A stretch of 64,000 nt of DNA, taken from Micromonospora_E sp048060115 (lineage in GTDB: Bacteria > Actinomycetota > Actinomycetes > Mycobacteriales > Micromonosporaceae). This document shows, in pieces, positions 37,670-48,326 of the stretch (positions are counted from its first letter, which is position 1; each line of letters opens with the position of its first letter). The stretch is from positions 27,647 through 91,646 of the forward strand of contig NZ_JBHMIM010000024.1 in NCBI RefSeq assembly GCF_048060115.1, in the 5' to 3' direction. Below the pieces are notes generated by a model. That model was not told where the DNA came from. It saw nothing but the letters and a program-made list of their open reading frames with translations, and ran no database searches. The position numbers and the translations under genes are program-made.

Positions 37670-38491
37670 TCAGTCGTCGCCCTGGAAGAAGCTGAGCAGC
37701 CGCAGGATCTCGATGTAGAGCCAGATCAGGCTGACCAGGATGCCGAACGCGGCGACCCAGGAGTACCGCTGCGGCAGCCCGAGCCGGACGCCTTCCTCGA
37801 CCTCGTGGAAGCTGAGCACGAAGCTCAGTGAAGCGACCACGATGCAGATCAGGCTGAAGATGATCGCGATCGGACCGCCACTGCGCAGGCCGGTGTCGAC
37901 ACCGAACAGCGCCAGCACCAGGTTGATCATCATGACGGCGAAGACGCCGGCCATCGCGGCGATGAGACCGCGGGTGAACTTCGGGGTGGCCCGGATGACC
38001 TTGAGTTTGTACAGCCCGGCCATCAGGAAGAACACGCCGAAGGTGGCGACCACCGCCTGTAGGACGATGCCCTGGTAACCGGCGACCACCTGGAAGAACT
38101 TGCTCACCAGGCCGACGAAGACACCCTCGATGACGGCGTAGCCGACGATCAGGGCGGGGTTCGCCATCCGGGAGAACGAGATGATCAGGCCGAGGACCAG
38201 GCCGACGATCGCCGAACCGATCATGGTGATACCGAGCAGCGCGTCAGGCACCAGGACCCAGGCCGCCGCCGCCGACAGACCGGTGACGCCGAGCAGCGTG
38301 ACGGTCTTGACGACGACGTCGTCGATCGTCATCGGCGCGACGGTGGGCGGCGCGGCCGGGTAGCCGGCTGCCGTCGGGTATGGCTGCCCGTGGCCGGGCT
38401 GCCCGTACGGACCGGCAGGGGCGTACCCGGCCGCCCGCTCCCGCTCGGCCGCCTGGCCGAGCCGGGCCAGAACCGGGTTGGATGTCTTCAC
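37670..38491 (-). CDS. Bax inhibitor-1/YccA family membrane protein
   Basis: 273 residues. A Pro/Gly/Tyr-rich cytosolic start (about 55 residues with GQPGHGQPYP) precedes seven predicted membrane helices, the last ones reading AIIFSLICIVVASLSFVLSF and WVAAFGILVSLIWLYIEIL. The conserved acidic residues near the end of the BI-1 fold are visible in SFHEVEEGVR. GTG at 38491 follows GGGAGG. Bacterial family members have been linked to calcium leak and to protease inhibition; function here unknown. tRNA-Leu(UAA) lies upstream on the same strand. Confidence 0.9.
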   Translation of the reverse strand: MKTSNPVLARLGQAAERERAAGYAPAGPYGQPGHGQPYPTAAGYPAAPPTVAPMTIDDVVVKTVTLLGVTGLSAAAAWVLVPDALLGITMIGSAIVGLVLGLIISFSRMANPALIVGYAVIEGVFVGLVSKFFQVVAGYQGIVLQAVVATFGVFFLMAGLYKLKVIRATPKFTRGLIAAMAGVFAVMMINLVLALFGVDTGLRSGGPIAIIFSLICIVVASLSFVLSFHEVEEGVRLGLPQRYSWVAAFGILVSLIWLYIEILRLLSFFQGDD

Positions 38492-38622
38492 TGTCCAGCC
38501 TCCCTCAGGGGGGTTGTCACACGATGGTGTGCCTTCAAGAGTAGACGGCGTGTTCGGCACTGTGCGGAACGCGTTGTCGCGGGGCCTCGGCGGCGGGAAT
38601 CTGGCGACGGTCGGCGGCGAGG

Positions 38623-38703
38623 TGCCCGGGGCGGGAATCGAACCCGCACGCCTTTCGGCAGCCGCTTTTAAGGCAGCCGTGTCTGCCGTTCCACCACCCG
38701 GGC
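38623..38703 (-). tRNA. bldA: tRNA-Leu, anticodon UAA (bldA type)
   Basis: The minus strand folds as a class II tRNA: acceptor GCCCGGG pairs with CCCGGGC, the anticodon arm is GCTGCCTTAAAAGCGGC with anticodon TAA, a long variable arm TGCCGAAAGGCGT follows, and the T arm reads CGGGTTCGATTCCCG. The CCA end is not encoded. It decodes UUA leucine codons, which are scarce in this GC-rich genome; in Streptomyces the equivalent tRNA, bldA, gates development and secondary metabolism. Calling it a functional bldA orthologue is inference. Confidence 0.95.
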
Positions 38704-38841
38704 CGGTCGACCGAGCGCTCGCGTCCGGTTCGCACCGCGAACCCACACCACCGCGCACGTACGCGACCGCAGAATGTCACGGTAGCGGGTCGCACCCAGC
38801 CGGGCGCGACCCGGCCGCCCGTCGGCACTAGGGTTCGGTTC

Positions 38842-40707
38842 GTGACCCGCTCAGCCACCGCCGCGCAGGACACCGGTCCCGTTCCGGCGCGCCCGGACAA
38901 GTCCGCACCGGGCAGCTCCCGCCGCTCCTGGTTCGCCGCAGCAGTGCGGAGAAACAGCCGCGATATAGCGGTATGTCTGTTCTTCATCGTGGTGTCCGCG
39001 TGGTTGACCCACCAGCTGTGGCCGGCGCCCGGCGCCCGGCTGCTGGCGCTCAACCCAGAGGACCAGACCCTGTACGAATGGTTCCTGGCCTCTGACGCGC
39101 GGATTCTGCTCGGTGACTTCAGCCTGCTCAGCGACCGGCTGAACGCGCCCGACGGAGTGAACCTGATGGCCAACACCACGGTCATCGCCCTGGGCTTCCT
39201 GCTGGCCCCGGTCACCCTGACCTTCGGTGCCCCGGTGACCTTCGCGCTGCTCGTCGCCGGCAACCTCGCCGCCAGCGCGATCGCCTTCTACTTCCTGTTC
39301 AACCGGGTCGCGGGCGTACACCGGCTCGCCGCCGCCACCGGCGGCGCGTTCGCTGGCTTCGCCCCGGGAATGGTGTCGCAGAGCAACAGTCACCTGCACA
39401 TGACAGCGATCTGGCTCGTACCGGTCATGATCTGGCTGCTGGTCCGGATGATGCGGGCCGCCGATCCGACCGGTTCGACGCCCGGCGGGCAGATCCTCGG
39501 CCCGGCCGGCCACCCCGACCGCCGCCGGCTCCTCACCTCCGGCGGCTGGCTCGGCGTCGTCGTCGCCCTGCAGGTCTTCATCGGCGAAGAGGTGCTGTTC
39601 CTCACCGCCGTCACGCTGATCATCATGACCGTCGCGTTCGCCGCCGCCCGCCCCCGCTACGCGTGGCGGATCCTGCCGAACTTCGTCGTCGGGATGCTCG
39701 TCGCCGTGGCCGTCGGAGTGGGGCTGCTCGCGTACCCGCTGTGGTTCCAGTTCGCCGGCCCACAGGGCGTCGACGACGGCGTCTTCGACCCGTCGTACTT
39801 CTCCGCCGACCTGGCCAGCTGGCCCGCGGTGTCCGAGCTCTCGGTTGTCGGCTCGGCCGCCGCCGCCGAACTCACCACCGGTCCGGCCGAGTACAACACC
39901 TTCCTCGGCTGGCCACTGGTGATCGCCACGCTCGGCTGCGCCGCCTGGTTGATCCGCCGGCCGGTGGTGATCGCCAGCACCGCCGGGACGCTGCTGATGG
40001 CCTGGCTCTCGCTGGGCCCACGGATCGTCGTCGACGGCACCCGGACCGAGGTCCCCGGCCTGTACGCGATGCTCCACGGGATGCCGGTGGTGGACGGCGC
40101 GTTGCCGATGCGGTTCGCCCTGGCGGTGATCCCGCTGATCGCCACGATCCTGGCGCTGGCGATCGACCGGGCACTGCGGCTCGGTCGGCGCCCGGTGCGG
40201 GTCGGCGTTCCGGCCGCGATCGCCGTGGCGCTGCTGCCCGCCGTCGCGGCGCCGCTACCGGCGGTCGACCGCGATCCACTGCCCGAGTTCATCACCGGCG
40301 GCCACTGGCGCGACTGCGTGCCGACCGGCGGCGTGCTGGTGCCAGTGCCGCTGGCCACGCCGAAGGAGCCCTGGCCGATGGCCTGGGCCACCGGCGCGAA
40401 CGTCGCTTTCGGCATGCCGGAAGGGTTCTTCATCGGCCCGTACGCACCAGGCGGGGACGCCTCGATGGGCACCTCCAAACAGCCCACGTCGAAGATCCTC
40501 GCCAAGGTGGCCAGCACCGGCGACGTACCCGAGGTCACCGACGCCGAACGGGCCCGAGCCCGGCGCGACCTGGCCCAGTGGGGTGCCGACTGCGTGGTGC
40601 TGGTCGACGGGACTGAGAACGCCGGGGCATTGCGGCAGACCGCCGAGGCGCTGCTCGGCCGGCCCGGCGAACGGGTCGCCGACGCGTGGACCTGGCGGGT
40701 CGGCTGA
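38842..40707 (+). CDS. large polytopic membrane protein, GT-C-like
   Basis: 621 residues. A cytosolic start of about 45 residues is followed by about eleven membrane helices. The first outer loop carries LNPEDQTLYEWFLASDA, an acidic motif placed like the catalytic loop of GT-C lipid-linked glycosyltransferases, and a soluble C-terminal domain of about 130 residues follows (ITGGHWRDCVPTGGVLVPVP). I do not recognise the exact family. TAGGGT lies about 7 bp before the GTG and no ribosome site is visible, which fits a leaderless transcript. The stop codon lies within a perfect hairpin. Confidence 0.8.
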   Translation: MTRSATAAQDTGPVPARPDKSAPGSSRRSWFAAAVRRNSRDIAVCLFFIVVSAWLTHQLWPAPGARLLALNPEDQTLYEWFLASDARILLGDFSLLSDRLNAPDGVNLMANTTVIALGFLLAPVTLTFGAPVTFALLVAGNLAASAIAFYFLFNRVAGVHRLAAATGGAFAGFAPGMVSQSNSHLHMTAIWLVPVMIWLLVRMMRAADPTGSTPGGQILGPAGHPDRRRLLTSGGWLGVVVALQVFIGEEVLFLTAVTLIIMTVAFAAARPRYAWRILPNFVVGMLVAVAVGVGLLAYPLWFQFAGPQGVDDGVFDPSYFSADLASWPAVSELSVVGSAAAAELTTGPAEYNTFLGWPLVIATLGCAAWLIRRPVVIASTAGTLLMAWLSLGPRIVVDGTRTEVPGLYAMLHGMPVVDGALPMRFALAVIPLIATILALAIDRALRLGRRPVRVGVPAAIAVALLPAVAAPLPAVDRDPLPEFITGGHWRDCVPTGGVLVPVPLATPKEPWPMAWATGANVAFGMPEGFFIGPYAPGGDASMGTSKQPTSKILAKVASTGDVPEVTDAERARARRDLAQWGADCVVLVDGTENAGALRQTAEALLGRPGERVADAWTWRVG

Positions 40708-40716
40708 CCCGCCAGG
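40691..40716. terminator. bidirectional terminator spanning a stop codon
   Basis: CCTGGCGGGTC (40691-40701) and GACCCGCCAGG (40706-40716) form a perfect 11-bp stem with a 4-nt loop. It covers the end of the GT-C-like gene and lies 14 bp from the end of the convergent ndh gene. Confidence 0.75.
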
Positions 40717-40730
40717 CCCACGCGGTCGAC

Positions 40731-42131
40731 CTACTTGGCCTTCGCCGGTTCCGATCCGACCTGTGCCGCGGACGTGCCGGAAGCCGGCACAGCGTCGGTG
40801 GCCACCGGAGCGTTGGTCACCGGCGGCGTCGCGCCGAGGAAATCCTCCCGCGGGTCGTGCAGCTGGCCGAGCGCCACCACCTCGCGCTTGAGGATCAGCG
40901 CCAGCGTCCAGTCGACGATCACCCGGACCTTGCGGTTGACCGACGGAATCCGGCTCATGTGGTACGTGCGGTGCATGAACCAGGCAGGCAGACCGGTCAT
41001 CTTGATGCCGTACACCTGGGCGACGCCCTTGTGCAGGCCGAGACTGGCGACGCTGCCGGCGTGCTTGTGCCGGTACTCCACCGGTTGCTGGCCACGGACC
41101 ACCGCCAGGATGTTGTCGGCCACGGTCCGCGCCTGCCGGACGGCGTGCTGCGCACTCGGCGAGCAGTACGCTCCGGGTGGCCCGGTCAGGTCCGGCACCG
41201 CGGCGCAGTCACCGGCGCTCCAGGCGCCGTCGACGATCCGGTCGCCATCGACGACCTGCAACGTCGCCGCGCAGGCGACCCGCCGCCGCTCGTCGCGCGG
41301 GAGGTCCGTGGCGTCGAGCATCGGCGACGGCTTGACCCCGGCGGTCCAGACGATCGTGTCGGCGCGGAAGCTGTCGCCGTCGGACAGCTTCACCATCCCG
41401 TCGACGCAGGCCTCCAGCCGGGTGTCCAGTCGGATGTCCATGTCGCGCTTCACAAGCTGCTGCACGGTGTACGCGCCCATGTCCCGGTCGACTTCGGGCA
41501 GCACCCGCTGGGTCGCCTCGACCAGCACCCACCGCATGTCGGCCGGCTTCAGCTCCGGGTAGTAGCGCAGCGCGTCGCGGGCCATGTCCTCCATCTCGGC
41601 GAGCGCCTCGATGCCCGCGTACCCCCCGCCCACGAAGACGAAGGTCAACGCGGTACGTCGCACCTCGGCGTCGACGGTCGCGGCCGCCACGTCGAGCCGC
41701 TGCAGGACGTGGTTACGCAGATAGATGGCCTCGCCGATGGTCTTGAAGCCGATGCCGTGTTCCCGCAGGCCGGGGATGGGCAGCGTCCGGGACACCGAGC
41801 CGGGGGCGACGATCACGTGGTCATAGGCGATCTCCCTGGCCGGGCCGACGATCGGCTGCACACTGGCGACCTTGCGGGAGTGCTCGATCCTGGTGACCGC
41901 CCCGGCGATCACCTGGCAGCGGCGCAGCTCCCGGCGCAGCGGCACCACCGAGTGCCGGGGCGAGATGTTGCCGGCGGCCGCCTCAGGAAGGAACGGCTGG
42001 TAGGTCATGTGGGGCTGCGGGTCGACCACGATCACTTCGGCCTCGCCCCGACGCATCTTGCGGGACAGGCGCAGAGCCGCGTAGAGACCGACGTGCCCGG
42101 CACCGACGACAAGGATCCGTTGCGGATTCAC
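40731..42131 (-). CDS. ndh: type II NADH dehydrogenase (NAD(P)/FAD-dependent oxidoreductase)
   Basis: 466 residues. FAD site GAGHVGLYAALRLSRK at the N-terminus, second Rossmann motif FVGGGYAGIEALAEMED for NADH, and the AGDCAAVPDL flavin-contact segment. The C-terminal part has amphipathic and hydrophobic helices (VRVIVDWTLALILKREVVALG) for membrane attachment, as in NDH-2. GTG at 42131 is preferred, with GGGGAT upstream. It would pass electrons from NADH to menaquinone without pumping protons. Confidence 0.9.
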   Translation of the reverse strand: MNPQRILVVGAGHVGLYAALRLSRKMRRGEAEVIVVDPQPHMTYQPFLPEAAAGNISPRHSVVPLRRELRRCQVIAGAVTRIEHSRKVASVQPIVGPAREIAYDHVIVAPGSVSRTLPIPGLREHGIGFKTIGEAIYLRNHVLQRLDVAAATVDAEVRRTALTFVFVGGGYAGIEALAEMEDMARDALRYYPELKPADMRWVLVEATQRVLPEVDRDMGAYTVQQLVKRDMDIRLDTRLEACVDGMVKLSDGDSFRADTIVWTAGVKPSPMLDATDLPRDERRRVACAATLQVVDGDRIVDGAWSAGDCAAVPDLTGPPGAYCSPSAQHAVRQARTVADNILAVVRGQQPVEYRHKHAGSVASLGLHKGVAQVYGIKMTGLPAWFMHRTYHMSRIPSVNRKVRVIVDWTLALILKREVVALGQLHDPREDFLGATPPVTNAPVATDAVPASGTSAAQVGSEPAKAK

Positions 42132-42258
42132 ATCCCCATCTTGCTCCCGCTTGCCTCTTGACGCCGCCTCCAAAGCCAGATATGTGACCCAGCACGCGGA
42201 TGTGAGCCCTCACACGCTGCCACCTGCGCCATCGACGAGGCGGCCAACCGGAGCGGCG

Positions 42259-42822
42259 TCAGCGCCGCTTCACCAGGGCGGCGAGCAGCGTGACCGCGCC
42301 GACCCCGACAGCCAACCCGGCCAGTACCGCGAGCAGGAACGGCTGCCCGGCGGCCTGCCCGGCCACCGCCAGCAGCAACACCACCAGCACCGCCGACGCG
42401 AGCAGCACGCCCGCCACGCGGACCAGCCACCGCACCGGCACGTCGGGCGAGAGCACCACGTCGTACGGCAACGCGGCGGCCAATGCGGCGAGGCTGTGCG
42501 TCAGGTAGAGCAACGACCCCACCGCGAGCAGCCGCCACAGCTGCACCGGTACCCCGTACGCGGTGGTGGCGAGCACCCAGCCGACCACCCCGACCAGGAT
42601 CGCCACCGTCGGTGCGTGACCACGCGGGGCGATCGCCGGCAGCCCGGCGGCGGCGAACAACGCCAGGTAGAGCCGATCGTCGCCGAGTTCACCCGGGTAC
42701 GCGAGCAGCAGCGCGAGCAGCGTGACGACCGCCAGGGCGGCCCGTACCAGCAGCGGTGCCAGGGTGGCCCGGCTGGCCGTGGTCCGGGCCGACGCCACCC
42801 GGCCCCGGATCGAGGTGATCAC
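42259..42822 (-). CDS. hypothetical membrane protein, last gene of MoxR operon
   Basis: 187 residues with about five membrane helices (ALAVVTLLALLLAYPG, VAILVGVVGWVLATTAYG, LLAVGSLLYLTHSLAALAAAL, AGVLLASAVLVVLLLAV, AVLAGLAVGVGAVTLLAAL). GTG at 42822 overlaps the DUF58 stop by 4 bp, so it is coupled to that gene. It may be a small partner of the DUF58 protein. No family recognised. Confidence 0.78.
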   Translation of the reverse strand: MITSIRGRVASARTTASRATLAPLLVRAALAVVTLLALLLAYPGELGDDRLYLALFAAAGLPAIAPRGHAPTVAILVGVVGWVLATTAYGVPVQLWRLLAVGSLLYLTHSLAALAAALPYDVVLSPDVPVRWLVRVAGVLLASAVLVVLLLAVAGQAAGQPFLLAVLAGLAVGVGAVTLLAALVKRR

Positions 42823-44278
42823 CGCAGCACCGCCTTCGGCGCCGACGCCAGCCGGGAGACGTCACGCAGCACCTGGTCGAGGCTGCCGGCACCGGCCCAG
42901 GTCACCACCGGCACCCCGTGCTCGCGCAACTGGCCGATGGTGTTGTCGCGGTCCAGCCGCCACAGCCCGTACGCCGCCTCGGTCCACGGGCCCCCCCGGG
43001 GCGGCGGTGCCACCGTGGTGGGCAGCGTGTCGACGGCGACGACGATCCGGCCGGAGCGGGCCATCCGGGCCAGCATCTCCGCCGATCGCGGGTCGACCAG
43101 CGGAGTCAGCACCACCACCAGCGCGTCCGAGGAGAGCAGCTGCGGGCCGAACACCTGGTCGTACGGCTCGTACGGAGTCGGCCGCACCTCGACGTCGAGC
43201 AGCCACTCCAGCACGGTCAGGTACTGCCGACGACCGGTGGCCGGACGCAGCCGCCGGGCCAACGGCCCGTACTCCAGCATCGCGACCCGGTCGCCCCGGT
43301 GCAGGTAGTGCTCGGCGACCGCAGCCGCCGCCCGGACCGTGGTGTCCAGCACCGACGCGCCGCCGGAGAACCCGCCGGAGCGGCCCACCTCGGTGAGTAC
43401 GTCCAACAGCAGCACCACCTCGGCGTCGCGGTCGGACAGCGTCGCCGCCACGTGCAGCTGCCGGGCCCGCAAGGACACCCGCCAGTCGATCCGCCGCAGC
43501 CGGTCACCGGGGCCGAAGATCCGTACGCCGGCCAGCTCGCCGCCCTCCCCCGGCCGGCGCGACCGGTGCCCGCCGACCAGACCGGCGGCGCGCGGCATCG
43601 CCTCGTCTGCGTCGAACGGCTCGGTCACCGGATACACCGGCACCCGGACCGGTTCGGCGACCAACGGTCGGCAGGCCAGCAGGCCGTCGCAGGCGACCGC
43701 CCGGGCGGCGACCGGGCCGATCGCCGGCCGGCCCCATCGCAGGGCGATGCCGCCCAACTCGAAACCGGCCGCGCTGCCGGTCGGCACCACCAGACCGAAC
43801 GGACGGTCCGGCACCCCGCCGCTGGGCGACAGCCGGGCCGGTGCCCCGAACCGCTCCAGCACCTGCAGGGTCGCGGCACCCGGCCCGGCGGACCCACCAC
43901 CGTCGGGCGCACCGTCGGCCGCACCGGCCGGCTCATCGCCGATCGTGGTGGCTGCCAGCAGCCCCAACTCGTCGATGCGCAGCCACGGAGACACCAGGGC
44001 GCGGACCACCACCAGGTCGTAGCCGACGTCTGCCGGGTTGGCGGCGGCGACCCGGGCCCCGACCTGACCTCCCTCGACGAGGTCACCCTCGACCGCGCCG
44101 ACGTCGAGGACCGGCGCGGCGGCCGGGCGGCGACGCAACGCGTACGCGGTGCCGACGGCGAACGGTGCGGCCAGGGCGACCAGGTCGACCCGGCCGAGGA
44201 TCACTCCGGCGATCAGCAACAGCCCGGTGACCAGCACCGCCCGCCCGAGCGCCCGGGTGGGCAGCCACTGGCCGGCGG

Positions 44279-44282
<4 letters not shown>
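42819..44282 (-). CDS. DUF58 domain protein
   Basis: 487 residues. Two N-terminal membrane helices, a beta-rich middle, and the DUF58 signature FGPGDRLRRIDWRVSLRARQLHV at about 275-297, followed by a VWA-like region (LLLDVLTEVG, VVVLTPLVDPRSAEML). DUF58 proteins pair with MoxR ATPases, as here: GTG at 44282 overlaps the MoxR stop. The system probably assembles or activates an envelope complex. Confidence 0.92.
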
Positions 44283-45312
<1,030 letters not shown>

Positions 45313-45316
<4 letters not shown>

Positions 45317-45897
45317 ATCTTCTCCAATTGGCTGACGAACACCGCGTAGTCCTTGGCCGACGGTTTCCGTCGGGCCGGGGTGTTCAGGAAGTTCCACAAC
45401 TCGTCCCCGCAGATCGCCCGGGCGCGCTGCGGATCGCTGGCCCGGGTCAGTCCGTGCCGTTGCCGGAGCCGTTCGTCGACCAGTTCGCCGAGCACCGGGA
45501 GCATGAGCTCGGTGAACCGGCCGGCGCCGTGCTGCGCGGACTTCAGTCGGCTCTCCCACTGGCGTACCGCCTCCCGCAGGCCGTCCTGGGTGCCGAGCAG
45601 GTAGCTGCCGTCCTCCGGGTCGGTGCCGACCCGGCGCAGCTTCGGCGGCGGCACCGGGGCGACCGAACGTACGGTGCGGCGCAGCACCACCAGCGCCAGG
45701 CAGCCGGCGAACACCGCTTCGATCGGCACGGCCAGGCCGAACATCCGCAGTCCGAGCAGTACGGCGGCGGCACCGGCGGCGGCGATCAGCACCGCACTCA
45801 GCCAGGACCAGGCCCGGCCACGCTCCCGGCGCGGTGCGGCCGAGGGCTCCTCCTCGTGATAGAGCAGGTCGTCGATGCTGGTCTGCTGGTCGGTCAT
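45313..45897 (-). CDS. hypothetical membrane protein of MoxR operon
   Basis: 194 residues. Acidic N-terminus (IDDLLYHEEEPS), two membrane helices at about 35-70, then a helical cytosolic region with WESRLKSAQHGAGRFTELMLPVLGELVDERLRQRHGLTRASDPQRAR. The ATG has no obvious strong site; the gene is 21 bp after the DUF4129 gene. It occurs with MoxR/DUF58 genes in actinobacteria as far as I know, function unknown. Confidence 0.8.
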
Positions 45898-45918
45898 CGC
45901 CCCGGCCCACCCCGCTGG

Positions 45919-46656
45919 TCACTCATCGCCCGGCCTGCCGTCGGTGGCGCCGACGCTGGCGGTCAACTCACCGCGCAGCCGGCGCAGCGCCGACTGGGCC
46001 TGGGCCCGGGTCCGCTCGTCGACGGCGTGCCGGGCGTACCGGGCCTGGCGGTAGACGGCGGCGAACGCGGAGAGCACCTCGGCACTGATCGCGTGTCCGG
46101 CGAGCAGCCGGGTGACCAGGTCGGTGGAGGTGTCGCCGATCTGCCGGGGAGTGCCGGCCGCGGCGGCGGCCTGTTCCAGCCGTACCCAGCAGGCGATCAC
46201 CGCACGGCGGGGGTCGGCGTCGGCGTCGGAGAGTTCGACCAGGCTGGCGTCGACCGCCGCTACCACCTCCGCCGCGCTGGCCGGACCGGGCGGCGGCGCC
46301 CGGCGGCGGATCCGACCCGGTGCCGCCCGGGAACGCCGCCGGGTCAGGTCACGCAGCAGCGTCCACAGCAGCAGGCCGACGACCACCAGGACGGCGACCC
46401 CGCAGAGGGCGCCGGCGGCGAGAGGGATCCACGACGGGACCGGCTGCTGCTCGGCGGCGGCGAAGTCCTCCGGCGGCTCGTCGGTGGGGAGGGTCTGCGG
46501 CTGTTGGTAATCCGGCAGGGCCGGGAGCTCCCGCTCGGTGGTGGTGTCGGTCCGACTGACCGGCAAGGTCGAATTCGCCGCCGCGACCGCGGTCAGCGCG
46601 AGCAGGACGGCGACAGCGGCGAGTGGCCACAGCCGACGGAGAGCCGCGAAATCCAT
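45919..46656 (-). CDS. DUF4129 domain protein, first gene of MoxR operon
   Basis: 245 residues from ATG 46656. One N-terminal signal-anchor helix, an outer linker (TTTERELPALPDYQQPQTLPTDEPPEDF), a second membrane helix at about 90-110, and a C-terminal helical DUF4129 region with VIACWVRLEQAAAAAGTPRQIGDTSTDLVTRLL. An in-frame ATG 10 codons upstream (46686) is possible. DUF4129 proteins often accompany DUF58 and MoxR. Confidence 0.85.
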   Translation of the reverse strand: MDFAALRRLWPLAAVAVLLALTAVAAANSTLPVSRTDTTTERELPALPDYQQPQTLPTDEPPEDFAAAEQQPVPSWIPLAAGALCGVAVLVVVGLLLWTLLRDLTRRRSRAAPGRIRRRAPPPGPASAAEVVAAVDASLVELSDADADPRRAVIACWVRLEQAAAAAGTPRQIGDTSTDLVTRLLAGHAISAEVLSAFAAVYRQARYARHAVDERTRAQAQSALRRLRGELTASVGATDGRPGDE

Positions 46657-46702
46657 TGTCGACGTGCGCCCCCTCGAATCCCTCATGGCCGCCCCAGCCC
46701 GG

Positions 46703-47440
46703 TCAGACGGGCCCCGCGAGGCGCTTCACCTCGGCGAAGACCTCGTCGAGCATGGCGGGGGTGAGCCGTCCGGTGAACGTGTTCTGCTGGCTGACGTGAT
46801 AGCAGCCCAGCACGTTGGGCACCTGCCCGCCACCCGACCAGTGTGCCGCATGGCCGAACGCGGGTCGGGGTGTGGGCGGGCGTCGGCCGTAAATTCGGGT
46901 AAGCACCGGCCACCAGGCGGCCCAGGCGAACGCGCCGAGCGCGACCACCACCCGCAGGGTGGGCTTCAGCAGATCGAACTCGCGGTGCAGCCAGGGCGCG
47001 CAGGTGTCCCGTTCAGCCGGGGTGGGTTTGTTCGCCGGTGGGGCGCAGCGCACCGCGGCGACGATCCGGGTGTCCCGCAGGCGCAGGCCGTCGTCGGCGG
47101 CGACGCTGGTCGGCTGGTTGGCCAGCCCGGCCCGATGCAGGGCGGCGAACAGCACGTCGCCGGAACGGTCGCCGGTGAACACCCTGCCGGTCCGGTTTCC
47201 GCCGTGGGCCGCCGGGGCCAGGCCGAGGATGGCGATCCGGGCGTCCGGCGCGCCGAAGCCGGGCACCGGCCGACCCCAGTACGTCTGATCGCGAAATGCC
47301 GCCCGCTTGGTCGCCGCGACCTCTTCCCGCCAGGAGACCAGGTTGGGGCAGGCCCGGCAGCGCGCCACCGCCCGATCCAGGGCAGCCAGGTCCGGCACGG
47401 CCGCCGCCGTCGCGGTCACCTCGTCGGCGGTACGGGTCAC
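46703..47440 (-). CDS. type 5 uracil-DNA glycosylase (UDGb)
   Basis: Removes uracil and other deaminated bases from DNA. 245 residues. The iron-sulfur cysteines are at CRACPN near the N-terminus, RCAPPANKPTPAERDTC in the middle, and GCYHVSQQNTFTGRLT near the C-terminus. Motif A reads GLAPAAHGGNRTGRVFTGD, characteristic of family 5 rather than family 4. GTG at 47440 follows AAGGAG. Confidence 0.93.
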   Translation of the reverse strand: MTRTADEVTATAAAVPDLAALDRAVARCRACPNLVSWREEVAATKRAAFRDQTYWGRPVPGFGAPDARIAILGLAPAAHGGNRTGRVFTGDRSGDVLFAALHRAGLANQPTSVAADDGLRLRDTRIVAAVRCAPPANKPTPAERDTCAPWLHREFDLLKPTLRVVVALGAFAWAAWWPVLTRIYGRRPPTPRPAFGHAAHWSGGGQVPNVLGCYHVSQQNTFTGRLTPAMLDEVFAEVKRLAGPV

Positions 47441-47483
47441 CGGCGGCTCCTTCCGGCGTCGGGCAGACCGGACGGCCGGCCGG

Positions 47484-48185
47484 TCAGCCGAGCCGGGTCC
47501 GGAACAGCTCCAGGGTCCGCGCCCAGGCCCGCGTCGACGCGTCGTCGTCGTAGGACTCCGGACGATCGTCGTTGAAGAACGCGTGCCGGGTGCCAGGGTA
47601 GTCGTAGACGGCGCAGTTGCCACCGGCCGCCTCGACGGAGCCCTTGGCCTGCTGGATGCCGTCGGCCGCGGAGGTGCCGTCCTCCTGCGAGCAGTGGATG
47701 ATCGCCGACTTGCCGGCGTAGCCGGACCAGTCCGGACGCATCCGCTCCCACGGCAACGCCGGATAGAACCCGGCGGTGGCGACGATCCGGTCGGTGAGCG
47801 TGGCCGACCAGAGCGCCAGCGAGCCACCGGCGCAGAATCCGACCGTACCGATGGTGTCACCGGCCGTCTCGCCGCGGCCGGCCAGGTACTCCGCGGCGCC
47901 CGCGATGTCTTTCGCGGCCTGATCCATCGCCAGCCCCATCAACAGCCGCCGGGCCTGGTCCGGCTCGGTCGTCTGCGCCCCGTGGTAGAGGTCCGGGGCG
48001 AGCGCGACGAAGCCCGCCTCAGCGAACCGGTCGGCGACCGCGGTGATGTGCGGCACCAGCCCCCACCACTCCTGGATCACGATGACCGCAGGTACCGGGC
48101 CGCTCTCCCCGCTGGGTGTCGGCGGCAGGGCCAGATATCCCTCGCTGGTCCCACCGTTGCTGCGGTAACTCACCATCTCACCCAT
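47484..48185 (-). CDS. dienelactone hydrolase family protein
   Basis: 233 residues of alpha/beta-hydrolase fold. Catalytic cysteine in GTVGFCAGGSLAL, an aspartate in HCSQEDG and the histidine in GTRHAFFND complete the Cys-Asp-His triad. EWWGL precedes the oxyanion hole. ATG at 48185 follows AGGAGGA. Substrate may be a lactone or ester; no pathway neighbours point to one. Confidence 0.92.
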   Translation of the reverse strand: MGEMVSYRSNGGTSEGYLALPPTPSGESGPVPAVIVIQEWWGLVPHITAVADRFAEAGFVALAPDLYHGAQTTEPDQARRLLMGLAMDQAAKDIAGAAEYLAGRGETAGDTIGTVGFCAGGSLALWSATLTDRIVATAGFYPALPWERMRPDWSGYAGKSAIIHCSQEDGTSAADGIQQAKGSVEAAGGNCAVYDYPGTRHAFFNDDRPESYDDDASTRAWARTLELFRTRLG

Positions 48186-48326
48186 GGGGGTCCTCCTGTC
48201 GGTCAGTCATCGTTGGCTGGCGCGCAGTGGCTCACGTGTCCGGGTAGCCTGACACGCGCCGCGAGGCCGGGGAAGGCGTGCGCAGGGTGGCGTTCGCCTC
48301 TTGCTGACCTGCCGTTCGGATCGGTG

